Position numbers and translations under genes: made by a program. Under the pieces are notes generated by a model that was given only the letters and a program-made list of their open reading frames with translations, had not been told where the DNA came from and ran no database searches. Of a stretch of DNA of 18,718 bases, positions 6,608 through 13,455 are shown piece by piece. Each line of letters opens with the position of its first letter. Within the stretch, counting starts at the first letter, position 1. Source of the stretch: Actinomycetales bacterium (GTDB lineage: Bacteria > Actinomycetota > Actinomycetes > Actinomycetales > Dermatophilaceae); assembly GCA_016710645.1 (NCBI GenBank), contig JADJVI010000012.1, positions 1-18,718 on the forward strand, written 5' to 3'.

Positions 6608-7432
6608 ATGGGAGATGTGCGCGGGCGGCCACGGATGGTCGCGGTCGTGGGTGCCTCGGGCGGGTGCGGTGCCTCGACCCTCACGGCTGCGGTATGCCGT
6701 GCAGCGTCCAGTTCGGGGTGGTCGGTGGTGGCCGTCGATGCGCAGCCCGGTGCAGCGGGCCTTGACGTCGTGCTGTCCCTCGACCATGTGCCCGGCGTGC
6801 GCTGGCCGGATCTCGCCCGCCTGCGCGGGGCGGTCGACGGGCCCGACCTCATCGCGCGCTTGCCCGGCGGCGACGGGGTTGCCGTGTTGTCGCACGGGCG
6901 CGACGGCCAACCTCCCCCTGGGCCGGAAGCGTTGTCGGCGGTGCTCGCCGGCCTCGTGACAGGTGCCGCTCCAGGAGTGGGTCTCGGTGACGCGCTGTCC
7001 CATCCGGACCTCGTCGTCGTGGATGCGTCCCGGGAATCGACCGTCGGGGCCGCCCGTGACTGGTGGGGGTGCGTCGATCTGGCGGTCGTCGTGGCAGGCA
7101 CCGGCCTCGTCGAGTTGGCCGCCCTCAGCGCCGTCGCAGCGGCACTGGACCTGATGGGTGTGCCCGTCGTCCTCGTGCTGCGCGGTGACCGGGTGCCGGC
7201 GCGCTTGTGCGATGACGTCGAGGACAGCCTGGGGGTGCCGGTGCTGGTGACGGTGGGCAGCGATCCGAGCGTGGCGCGGGATCTCGTCCGGGGGCGGGCT
7301 CCCGGCGGCGGTTCAGGCGCCGTGGCGAGGGCTGCAGGAGCCATCCTCGCGGCCGTGGGGATCGGCCCGACGTCCGGTCGAGGCGAGGCTCTGGGACCTG
7401 CGCCCGGCCGGTCATCACGGAGGGCCTCGTGA
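6608..7432 (+). CDS. ssd: Ssd/CpaE-like MinD-family protein of the tad locus
   Basis: 274 residues from ATG 6608 (weak GAGG just upstream). It is a MinD/ParA-fold protein of the actinobacterial CpaE-like group ('helicase/secretion neighborhood CpaE-like'; M. tuberculosis Ssd, Rv3660c). The deviant Walker A region reads VVGASGGCGASTL (14-26): the usual GKT/GKS lysine is replaced by Ala22. Later hallmarks are VVAVDAQPGAAGLDVVL (switch-like Asp), LVVVDASRE (Walker B-like) and VVVAGTGLVELAAL. In the pilus system CpaE homologues position the machinery at the membrane or pole; Ssd overproduction in mycobacteria disturbs septation. tadA follows with no clear terminator, so the two are probably co-transcribed. 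A start at GTG 6581 is possible but less likely. Confidence 0.85.
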   Translation: MGDVRGRPRMVAVVGASGGCGASTLTAAVCRAASSSGWSVVAVDAQPGAAGLDVVLSLDHVPGVRWPDLARLRGAVDGPDLIARLPGGDGVAVLSHGRDGQPPPGPEALSAVLAGLVTGAAPGVGLGDALSHPDLVVVDASRESTVGAARDWWGCVDLAVVVAGTGLVELAALSAVAAALDLMGVPVVLVLRGDRVPARLCDDVEDSLGVPVLVTVGSDPSVARDLVRGRAPGGGSGAVARAAGAILAAVGIGPTSGRGEALGPAPGRSSRRAS

Positions 7433-7580
7433 CGGAACTCCGCCGATGCCCCGCTGCAGCCCGGCCGGAGGCGTCACCCGGTCCGTCGAGGGGGAGTGCC
7501 TCGTGATGCCCTGGTCACACCGCTCGGCCGTCGCGCCCGTCTCCATCTCCCCCTTCCGGGCCGGCGGGAGGCCGCACGCG

Positions 7581-8756
7581 ATGCCCGACCCGGTGCCGTC
7601 ATCGAGGCCTGGCCCGGACAGCGTGCAGGAGCGGTTGGAGCGGGTCGTCAGGGATGGGCGCGCACCCGACGCACAGCTCGTCGCCGATGTCGCCAGCGCC
7701 GAACGAGGGTTGCTGGGCGAGCAGGGCACGGCGGCCACCTGGCAGGCCTTGCGATCGGCCGTCCTCGGCGCCGGACCGCTGGAAGAGCTCCTTGCCGATG
7801 TCGCCGTCACCGATATCGCGGTTAACGGCGACGGACGGGTGTGGGTCGATCGAGGCGTCGGCATGGTGCCAACGGACGTGGCAGTCGGTGCGGCCCGGGA
7901 CTGCCGGGCGCTGGCGGTCCGCCTGGCGGCGCTGGCCGGGCGTCGTCTGGACGAAGCGGCACCGTTCGTCGACGGGATCCTTCCCTCGGGGGTGCGCCTG
8001 CACGCGATCCTTCCGCCCCTGGTCAGCGGGGGTGCCCACATCACCCTGCGAGTGCCTGCCAGGCGTCCCTTCGCACTGGCCGAGTTGGTCGATGCGGGGA
8101 TGGTGCCGCGCGAATGGGTCGATGAGCTCACCCAATTGGTGCGCAGTCGAGTGTCGTTCGTCATCAGCGGTGGGACCGGAGCGGGCAAGACGACCTTGCT
8201 CGCGGCGTTGCTCGGCGAGTCCGACCCGGGCGACCGGATCGTCGTGGTCGAGGACGTCCGAGAGGTGCGGCTGGCCCACCCCCATGTCGTGCACCTGGAG
8301 GGCCGGCCGCCCAACGTCGAGGGAGCCGGAGAGGTGACCATGGTCGCGCTGGTGCGCCAGGCCCTGCGGATGCGGCCGGATCGCCTGGTCGTCGGCGAGG
8401 TCAGGGGTGCCGAGGTACGCGAACTCCTCGCGGCCCTCAACACCGGCCACGACGGCGGGTGCGGCACCCTGCACGCCAACGCGCCAGGTGATGTCGTGGC
8501 CCGGTTCGAGGCGCTCGGGGCCTTGGCCGGTATGCCGTCCGCCTCAGTCCACGCGCAGTTGCGCAGCGCGGTCCACGTGGTCTTGCACGTGCGTCGGCAT
8601 GGTGATGGGCGGCGGGTCCTCGATTCGGTAGGCGTGGTGTCGCAGGACCGGGGTGAGCCGGTGGTGCGCACGGCCCTGGCGCGGGGCGGTGGTGGATCGA
8701 TCGTCGATCCCGACGCGCGCGTGCGCTGGGACGCATTGCTGGTGGGGCGACGATGA
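7581..8756 (+). CDS. tadA: TadA/CpaF-type pilus assembly ATPase
   Basis: 391 residues from ATG 7581, chosen because GGGAGG lies nine bases upstream and the N-terminus then fits the family; in-frame GTG 7503/ATG 7506 with GGGGGAG is the alternative (25-26 more residues). This secretion ATPase powers Flp/Tad pilus assembly at the cytoplasmic face. Seen: N-terminal domain with GPLEELLADVAVTDIAVNGDGRVWVD (65-90) and FVDGILPSGVRLHAILPP (129-146); Walker A GGTGAGKTT (197-205); Asp box VVVEDVREVRL (221-231); Walker B RLVVGEVRG (268-276); His box GHDGGCGTLHAN (289-300). All catalytic motifs are intact. It overlaps the next gene by four bases (ATGA), so translation is coupled. Confidence 0.95.
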   Translation: MPDPVPSSRPGPDSVQERLERVVRDGRAPDAQLVADVASAERGLLGEQGTAATWQALRSAVLGAGPLEELLADVAVTDIAVNGDGRVWVDRGVGMVPTDVAVGAARDCRALAVRLAALAGRRLDEAAPFVDGILPSGVRLHAILPPLVSGGAHITLRVPARRPFALAELVDAGMVPREWVDELTQLVRSRVSFVISGGTGAGKTTLLAALLGESDPGDRIVVVEDVREVRLAHPHVVHLEGRPPNVEGAGEVTMVALVRQALRMRPDRLVVGEVRGAEVRELLAALNTGHDGGCGTLHANAPGDVVARFEALGALAGMPSASVHAQLRSAVHVVLHVRRHGDGRRVLDSVGVVSQDRGEPVVRTALARGGGGSIVDPDARVRWDALLVGRR

Positions 8757-9997
8757 CGATTCTCGTGGCAGCTCTGGTCGCACTCGCGGTGCTCGTGTGG
8801 CCCCGGCGTGCCTCATCGCTCGGCTTGCCGGCTGCGGGTGGCCGCCCGGCTGAGACGGACGCTCAGCAGCGCGGTCGCGGGGTTTCCGGGGCGCCCGAGG
8901 GATCGAGAGCATCGCGGACGGCGCAGTGGTGGACACGCCGAGCTGCGTCCTCGGATGACGCGCCCACCCTGCAGGCCCTGGACCTCGTGGCCGCGGCGGT
9001 GCGCGCCGGCTGTCATCCGAAGACCGCATTGGACTACGCCACGGCCGAGCTGGGCTTGGCGAGTGATGGCTTGATCCTCGGCGCGGGCGCGGGCGCGGGC
9101 GCGGACGCCGGCGCTGGCGCCATCGGGTCGGGCGAGGGCGGGGCGCTGGGCGTCGCGAGCGGTTCCCGGGCCGAGACCCAGGGTGGCGTGCTGGGTGATC
9201 CTCCGAAGGACCAACGTGGTCCGCCGGGACTGCTGTTCGTCTCCCGCGCATGGCGCCTGTCCGTCGAGGCGGGCGTGCCGTTGGCGGATGCGATCGACGT
9301 CGGAGTCGAACTCCTCCGGGCCGACCGGAGGGCTGCTTCCCAGCTGGAGGTCGCCCTCGCCGGGCCTCGCGCGACGATCAGGGTGCTTACGCTGCTGCCC
9401 TTGGCCGGCCCTCTGCTCGGTGCGGCGTTCGGGGTCTCCCCGGCGGCCTGGCTGAGCAGTCCGATAGCAGTGGCGTCGGTGCTCGCGGGCGTCGCCTTGA
9501 TGGGTTTCGGACGCTGGTGGTGCGCTCGCCTGATCGCCGGTGTCTCGCGGGCCCCCGACGGAGCCGACCCGGTGGAGATCGCCGGGACGACCGACCTGCT
9601 GGCCTTGGTCCTGCGCGGCGGTTGTGGCGTGGTCGACGGTCTTGAGCAGGTTGCCGCCGTCTCAGGTCCCCAGGTGGCCGCCGACCTTGCGTCGGTCGCT
9701 GCCGCCGTGCGATGGGGTATGCCGTGGACCCAGGCTTGGGGGGCTGTGGGCTCTGGCTGGTCTGCCGTCGCACGGGCCGTCGTCCTGGCGGACGCCCTGG
9801 GCGTGCCTCCAAGCGGACCCTTGTCCCGGGCTGCCGCCGACCAGCGTCGTGACCACGCGACCGGCATCGAGATCGCTACGGCTCGGTTGGGGGTGCGGAT
9901 CGTGCTGCCGCTGGGTCTGGCGTTCCTGCCGGCGTTCGTGCTCGTCGGCCTCGTCCCTCTGGTGCTAGCGCTGGCCGGAGAGCTGTGGCGGGGATGA
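8753..9997 (+). CDS. Fused TadB-TadC pilus platform protein
   Basis: 414 residues from ATG 8753. Two T2SSF-type domains lie in one chain. The first: helix ILVAALVALAVLVW (3-16), cytosolic part LQALDLVAAAVRAGCHPKTALDYA (from about 73), a second cytosolic stretch WRLSVEAGVPLADAIDVGVELLRAD, then helices around RVLTLLPLAGPLLGAAF and IAVASVLAGVALMGF. The second: TTDLLALVLRGGCGVVDGLEQVA, VVLADALGVPPSGPLSRAAADQR, and closing helices VRIVLPLGLAFLPAFVLVGLVPLVLALAG. In most Tad loci, including M. tuberculosis, TadB and TadC are separate genes. An Ala/Gly-rich insert (GAGAGAGADAGAGAIGSGEGG) interrupts domain one. The stop at 9997 ends this part of the tad operon. Confidence 0.85.
   Translation: MTILVAALVALAVLVWPRRASSLGLPAAGGRPAETDAQQRGRGVSGAPEGSRASRTAQWWTRRAASSDDAPTLQALDLVAAAVRAGCHPKTALDYATAELGLASDGLILGAGAGAGADAGAGAIGSGEGGALGVASGSRAETQGGVLGDPPKDQRGPPGLLFVSRAWRLSVEAGVPLADAIDVGVELLRADRRAASQLEVALAGPRATIRVLTLLPLAGPLLGAAFGVSPAAWLSSPIAVASVLAGVALMGFGRWWCARLIAGVSRAPDGADPVEIAGTTDLLALVLRGGCGVVDGLEQVAAVSGPQVAADLASVAAAVRWGMPWTQAWGAVGSGWSAVARAVVLADALGVPPSGPLSRAAADQRRDHATGIEIATARLGVRIVLPLGLAFLPAFVLVGLVPLVLALAGELWRG
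9080..9110. repeat. 6-bp GGCGCG microsatellite inside tadBC
   Basis: About five near-perfect copies of GGCGCG/GGGCGC coding (GA)n in the first T2SSF domain. The unit is a multiple of three, so copy-number change keeps the frame. It makes a flexible, low-complexity insert between the two cytosolic halves of the domain. Confidence 0.75.
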
Positions 9998-10024
9998 CCG
10001 GGGCCCGGGGTCGACCCGCGGACG

Positions 10025-10071
10025 TCATTCGGTTGTCACCAGGTTCGGCTGCAGCACGCAGGGATGCGAAC
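10025..10071 (-). pseudogene. Decayed second copy of the CoA-disulfide reductase 3' end
   Basis: Read leftward it gives VLQPNLVTTE and TGA, against VLQPNLVTTD and TGA at the end of the intact gene 84 bases away. The DNA shares AGGTTCGGCTGCAGCACG exactly and is similar over about 45 bases. Differences inside the shared codons are CTC/CTG, ACT/ACC (synonymous) and GAC/GAA (conservative); further upstream a one-base indel breaks the frame. This pattern looks like the tail of a diverged homologous gene, not a recent tandem copy. Confidence 0.65.
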
Positions 10072-10108
10072 CGGCCAGGGAGGGAGCACCCGGGTCCGTG
10101 CGTCGCGT

Positions 10109-11809
10109 TCAGTCAGTTGTCACGAGGTTCGGCTGCAGCACGGCGAGGGAGGTGAACCCGCCCGAGACGTTGGCGGACGGCATACCTGCTGCTGCCAGCG
10201 TGCGGTGGGCGAGGTAGGAACGGAAGCCGGAGGCGCAGTGCACGACGATCGGTCGATCGCCGGCCAGTTCGCGGATGCGGTCGAGGGAAGCTGCGACCTC
10301 GGGTTGCGGGACGAGAGTCGCGCCGGCGATATGTCCACGAGCCCACTCGCCGGGGTTGCGGACATCGAGAACGAACTGCAGTTCTGGGTCGATCGCCACC
10401 ACCGGGTCGTGCTGGGTCAACTCAGCGCGCAGGACGTTGTCGGCAATCATCCCGAGCATCAGCACCGGGTCCTTCGCCGCGCCGAAGGGAGGGGCATAAC
10501 TGAGGTCGAGATCGACGAGATCGTCGGCGTGCAGTCCACCGCGAGCAGCGGTCGCGATGACGTCGATCCGCTTGTCGATGCCCGCGCGGCCGGCGCCCTG
10601 AGCGCCGAGGATGCGACCGTCCGGGGCGAAGTGAAGCACCAAGTGCATCGCCTCAGCGCCGGGGTAGTAGCCGGCATGGTGGCCGCTGTGGGTGCGAGCG
10701 GTGTGGAAAGCCAGGTCGCCCAGGGCCCGCCGTGAGGCGCCGGTCATGCCGACGACAAGGTCGAAGACCCGCACGATCGCGGTGCCGAGTGGGCGAGGTG
10801 ACCGGCGGTGGCGGTCGCTCAAGCCTGCCCAGCTTGCGACGATCGAATCCGCGGCCACCCGGCCACCACGGTTGGCGGGAGTGGCCAGCGCCACAGGCCC
10901 GACAGCCCCGGTCACCGCATGGACGCTCGCAGTGGCGTCCCCGACCGCCCAGATGAAGGGGTCGGAGGTGCGCTGGGCGTCATCGACGACAATGGCGCCA
11001 CCGCCGGTCAGCTCCAGCCCTGCCGACTCGGCGAGCTCGGTGCGGGGCTTGACCCCGACGGACAGCACGACAAGGTCGGTCGGCAGGACGGTGCCGTCGG
11101 CCAGCGTGACGACCGGCCGTCCCGATGCGTCGGCGATGCTCGTCGCGGCCACGCCTTCGTGCACGGCGACCCCATGGGCTTGCAGTTCCGCGCGCACGTA
11201 GTGGGCGATCTCGGGGTCGACGATTGGTAGCACGTGCGGGGCGGCCTCGATGACGGCAACCTCCAGGCCAGCGTGGCGCAGCCCTTCGGCGGCCTCCAGC
11301 CCGATAAATCCGGCGCCCAGCACCACCGCGCGAGTGGCGCCCTCGGTGACCCAGCTGCGCAACGCCTCGGCATCGGGCACGGTGCGCAGGGTGCGGACCC
11401 GCGGGTGGTCGATCCCCGGGATCGGGGGCGTCACGGCATACGCGCCGGGAGCCAGGACCAGGGCGTCGTAGGCGAGGGTCTGCGTGGTGCCGTCGGCGCC
11501 GCCGGTTTCTAGGGTGATGGTGCGAGCAGCGCGGTCGATCGCGGTGGCGGTGGTGCGGCTGCGGACGTCGAGACGCAAGGTGCGAGCCAGCGACGTGGGG
11601 GTGTGCAGCAGGAGGGAGCGCCGCTGCTCAATCTCCCCGCTGACGTAATAGGGCAGCCCACAGTTGGCGAACGAGACCTCCTCGCCCTGCTCGACAACGA
11701 TGATGTGCGCGTTTTCGTCACGTCGACGCAACCGGGCTGCGGCGCTCATCCCTCCAGCGACTCCACCGACGACAATGACTGTCCGCTGTGCTTCACGATC
11801 CGCGCTCAC
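10109..11809 (-). CDS. CoA-disulfide/persulfide reductase with C-terminal rhodanese domain
   Basis: 566 residues from GTG 11809, with GGTGG a few bases upstream. It is a flavoprotein of the CoADR-RHD/Npsr group: NAD(P)H-dependent reduction of CoA disulfide or CoA/thiol persulfides in sulfide and sulfane-sulfur handling, cytosolic. Seen: FAD-binding VIVVGGVAGGMSAA (11-24); single redox cysteine C50 in SFANCGLPYY; NAD(P)-binding VVLGAGFIGLEAAEGL (162-177); second FAD motif FIWAVGDATAS; dimerisation domain with HHAGYYPGAEAMHLVLHFAPDGRILGAQ; rhodanese domain about 470-560 with catalytic C525 in VVHCASGFRSYLA. Its gene runs against the tad genes and sits between tadBC and the pilin gene. A CsoR/CstR-type palindrome lies at its promoter, consistent with induction by persulfides or copper. 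Confidence 0.92.
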   Translation of the reverse strand: MSADREAQRTVIVVGGVAGGMSAAARLRRRDENAHIIVVEQGEEVSFANCGLPYYVSGEIEQRRSLLLHTPTSLARTLRLDVRSRTTATAIDRAARTITLETGGADGTTQTLAYDALVLAPGAYAVTPPIPGIDHPRVRTLRTVPDAEALRSWVTEGATRAVVLGAGFIGLEAAEGLRHAGLEVAVIEAAPHVLPIVDPEIAHYVRAELQAHGVAVHEGVAATSIADASGRPVVTLADGTVLPTDLVVLSVGVKPRTELAESAGLELTGGGAIVVDDAQRTSDPFIWAVGDATASVHAVTGAVGPVALATPANRGGRVAADSIVASWAGLSDRHRRSPRPLGTAIVRVFDLVVGMTGASRRALGDLAFHTARTHSGHHAGYYPGAEAMHLVLHFAPDGRILGAQGAGRAGIDKRIDVIATAARGGLHADDLVDLDLSYAPPFGAAKDPVLMLGMIADNVLRAELTQHDPVVAIDPELQFVLDVRNPGEWARGHIAGATLVPQPEVAASLDRIRELAGDRPIVVHCASGFRSYLAHRTLAAAGMPSANVSGGFTSLAVLQPNLVTTD

Positions 11810-11823
11810 AAGTCCACCATCCT

Positions 11824-11839
11824 ATACCCCTAGGGGTAT
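11824..11839. promoter_or_regulatory. CsoR/CstR-type palindromic operator
   Basis: Perfect 16-bp palindrome ATACCCCTAGGGGTAT, 15 to 30 bases upstream of the reductase GTG on the minus strand, immediately followed by TATAGGAT, which can serve as a -10 box. TACCCC...GGGGTA sites are typical of CsoR-family repressors (copper-sensing CsoR/RicR, persulfide-sensing CstR). With a persulfide reductase/rhodanese as target, a CstR-like sensor is the better guess. The regulator gene itself is not in this window. Confidence 0.65.
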
Positions 11840-11863
11840 CTCTATGCACATCCTCCTGAGGAT

Positions 11864-11887
11864 CGTCCCACCGTCCACAGCCTGTGG
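11864..11887 (+). repeat. 17-bp direct repeat copy 2 and inverted repeat upstream of pilin gene
   Basis: 11864-11880 is identical to 6540-6556 upstream of the ssd-like gene. Its end also forms a 6-1-6 inverted repeat, CCACAG-C-CTGTGG (11875-11887). It lies 83 bases before the pilin ATG, in the region that must supply a promoter for pilin-tadE because the upstream tad genes are cut off by an opposing gene. Confidence 0.45.
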
Positions 11888-11963
11888 CACCGGGCCAGCG
11901 GGGTGATTCAGAACGCTCGCAAGATGGCTTCGTCGCACGGAACCAAGCCATGAGGAGGACGAG

Positions 11964-12182
11964 ATGGTGCGCAGGGGTTGGAAGCTGACGGCTGAGGCGG
12001 TGCAGGCTCGGGCGCGCGGGGTGCGTCGTCGCGTCGATGCTGGGATGACCACGGCGGAGTATGCCGTCGGCACCCTCGCGGCGGTGGCCATGGCGGTGGC
12101 GCTCATCGCGGTCGCGCGGTCGGACATGGTGCGGGGTGCGCTCGCGCGAGTCATTCAGACCGCCTTGGGCGCTGGTGGGTGA
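11964..12182 (+). CDS. DUF4244 Flp-type pilin
   Basis: 72 residues from ATG 11964, with a strong AGGAGG six bases upstream, in keeping with a highly expressed pilin. A basic leader (1-27) ends in Gly; the prepilin-peptidase motif is G27/M28-T-T-A-E32, with Glu at +5, followed by the hydrophobic helix YAVGTLAAVAMAVALIAVA and a short C-terminus. This matches the DUF4244 proteins encoded between TadC and TadE in actinobacteria (M. tuberculosis Rv3656c). It would be the main subunit of the pilus made by TadA and TadBC. The prepilin peptidase is not in this window. The tadE gene starts within two bases of the stop. Confidence 0.92.
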   Translation: MVRRGWKLTAEAVQARARGVRRRVDAGMTTAEYAVGTLAAVAMAVALIAVARSDMVRGALARVIQTALGAGG

Positions 12183-12183
12183 C

Positions 12184-12621
12184 GTGCGAGGCAGTCCGCC
12201 CCGGGGTCGGGACCGACGTCGTGACCCGTGTGGAGACCGGCGGGACGGGCGTAGCGACTGGCGTCGGGACTGGCGTCGTGATCGCGGAATGGCCACCGTC
12301 GAGGTGGCTGTGGTGATGCCGGTCGTGGTGGCGTTGTTGGCCGTGTGCCTGGGGGCCTTGTCGCTCGGTGTCGACCGAGTCCGCTGCGTCGACGCCGCTC
12401 GGCTGGCCGCCCGGTCCCTGGCCCGCGGTGACGACTCGGGGGTCGCGGTGTCGTTGGCTCGCACGGCCGCACCTCCCGGGGCGAATGTTGGGGTGAGCTC
12501 ATCCGGCGACCGCGTCACGGTGACCGTGACGAGCGCTCGATCGGTGGGCTGGCTGGGCCGGTTCGAAGTGGTGGGTAGCGCCACTGGTCAGCGCGAAGCC
12601 GCCGGAGCGGCCGACCCATGA
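12184..12621 (+). CDS. tadE: TadE-family minor pseudopilin
   Basis: 145 residues from GTG 12184 (GGTGG upstream); GTG 12175, overlapping the pilin stop by eight bases, is an alternative. The leader is unusually long and Arg/Asp-rich (about 35 residues, with repeated DRR/DWRRD units), followed by cleavage motif G35/M36-A-T-V-E40 with Glu at +5 and helix VAVVMPVVVALLAVCLGALSLGV. The outside part contains RCVDAARLAARSLARGD, typical of TadE, then a beta-rich region (RVTVTVTSARSVGWLGRFEVVGSA). It is equivalent to Rv3655c of M. tuberculosis. It overlaps the next gene by four bases (ATGA). Confidence 0.88.
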   Translation: MRGSPPRGRDRRRDPCGDRRDGRSDWRRDWRRDRGMATVEVAVVMPVVVALLAVCLGALSLGVDRVRCVDAARLAARSLARGDDSGVAVSLARTAAPPGANVGVSSSGDRVTVTVTSARSVGWLGRFEVVGSATGQREAAGAADP

Positions 12622-12989
12622 GTTGGCCCGACTTTGGCATCGGCCGTCGTCGGGATCGCGGGAGTGCCACCGTGCTGGCAGCCGCCCTCGCTGCGCTGGT
12701 CGTGGCCTTCAGCATCGGCGCGGCCGTGGTGGCCACGGCGGTGGCGACCTCGCATGCTGCGCGCAACGGCGCCGATCTCGCTGCCCTCGCGGTCGCTTCC
12801 GAGGCTTGGTCAGCGGGCCCGGCAACAGCCTGCGCTCAGGGCGGGGCAATCGCCGCTGCCAACGGCGGGGTGTTGACTGCTTGCTCGGTCCACGCTTCGG
12901 GAGTGGCGCGGGTGCAGGTCACGGTGACCTGGGCCCGAGGGCCGTGGCAGCTGGCGTCGACCGCCTCTGCTCAAGCCGGACCCGGCTGA
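12618..12989 (+). CDS. TadE-like (Rv3654c-type) protein
   Basis: 123 residues from ATG 12618. Short basic leader, then RGSATVLAAALAALVVAFSIGAAVVATAVATSHAARNGADLAALAVA: a single helix followed by the conserved ARNGADLAALA stretch. The +5 Glu of true pilins is absent (Leu20 follows G15/S16-A-T-V), so processing by the prepilin peptidase is doubtful. C-terminal half VARVQVTVTWARGPW is beta-like. This matches the 'helicase/secretion neighborhood TadE-like' family (Rv3654c). It is the last tad gene; a convergent gene ends nine bases later, leaving no room for a separate terminator. Confidence 0.87.
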   Translation: MSWPDFGIGRRRDRGSATVLAAALAALVVAFSIGAAVVATAVATSHAARNGADLAALAVASEAWSAGPATACAQGGAIAAANGGVLTACSVHASGVARVQVTVTWARGPWQLASTASAQAGPG

Positions 12990-12998
12990 ACGCGAGGC

Positions 12999-13325
12999 TC
13001 AGAGGCTGCGGTCGGTGGGCTCGTTCGGGCGGGCTGCGGGACGCTGGGGCTCGGCTGTGCGGGCCGGGGTGGACTGCTTGAGTTCGCGCAGTTCGCGTCG
13101 CTGAGCGGCCTTGCGCTTGGCTCCGGCGGCCATCAGCCGTACGCCCATCCAGAGCAGCAGCATCGCGACCGCGCCGGCGATGAACACCGTGATCGGTTGC
13201 ACGGTGAGCTGCAAGAGACCGTCGGCGCCCAGCCCCACCCGCTCGCTACTTTGCAGGGCGAGCCAGGCAAAGAGGGCGCCCCCACCAACACCGATGAGCA
13301 ACAAGACGAGACCGACGGCAACCAT
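12999..13325 (-). CDS. Small two-helix membrane protein, LapA-like
   Basis: 108 residues from ATG 13325 with GGAGG six bases upstream; an upstream in-frame TTG is too close to that site to be the start. Helix 1: VAVGLVLLLIGVGGGALFAWLAL. Loop of about 25 residues. Helix 2: PITVFIAGAVAMLLLWMGVRLMAAG. Then a basic, Arg/Lys-rich cytoplasmic helix (AKRKAAQRRELRELK) and a Pro-rich tail. The layout resembles LapA/DUF1049-type proteins. Function unknown; it is convergent with the tad genes and lies ahead of a short gap before the helicase stop. Confidence 0.75.
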   Translation of the reverse strand: MVAVGLVLLLIGVGGGALFAWLALQSSERVGLGADGLLQLTVQPITVFIAGAVAMLLLWMGVRLMAAGAKRKAAQRRELRELKQSTPARTAEPQRPAARPNEPTDRSL

Positions 13326-13455
13326 GAGCAACCTCCGCGATGCAACCAGCCTCAGCCGGACCCCAGAGCGCGCAACAGCGTGCCCTCGGGCTGAGAGTAC
13401 CCACTCACCCCTGGATGAGTCCCGTTATGCCGCAGCCACCTCCGCCTCGTCACCG

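Noticed and set aside
7446..7580. Longer tadA N-terminus beginning at ATG 7446
   Set aside because: No ribosome site at suitable distance and no conserved sequence in the added residues; 7581 has GGGAGG at good spacing.
7415..8671. 418-residue open frame on the minus strand opposite tadA
   Set aside because: Ser/Thr/Arg/Pro-rich, no recognisable domain; tadA on the plus strand has all catalytic motifs.
9998..10024. Terminator between the convergent tadBC and reductase genes
   Set aside because: The GC-rich stretch GGGGCCCGGGG can fold only into a weak, short hairpin and no T run follows.
10113..10365. Separate small genes (77 and 81 residues) at the reductase 3' end
   Set aside because: They are other frames of the rhodanese domain region of the reductase gene, without family features.
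9998..11963. Transposon carrying the persulfide reductase into the tad locus
   Set aside because: No transposase, terminal inverted repeats or target-site duplication seen at either side; only the decayed 3' end copy was found, which points to recombination.
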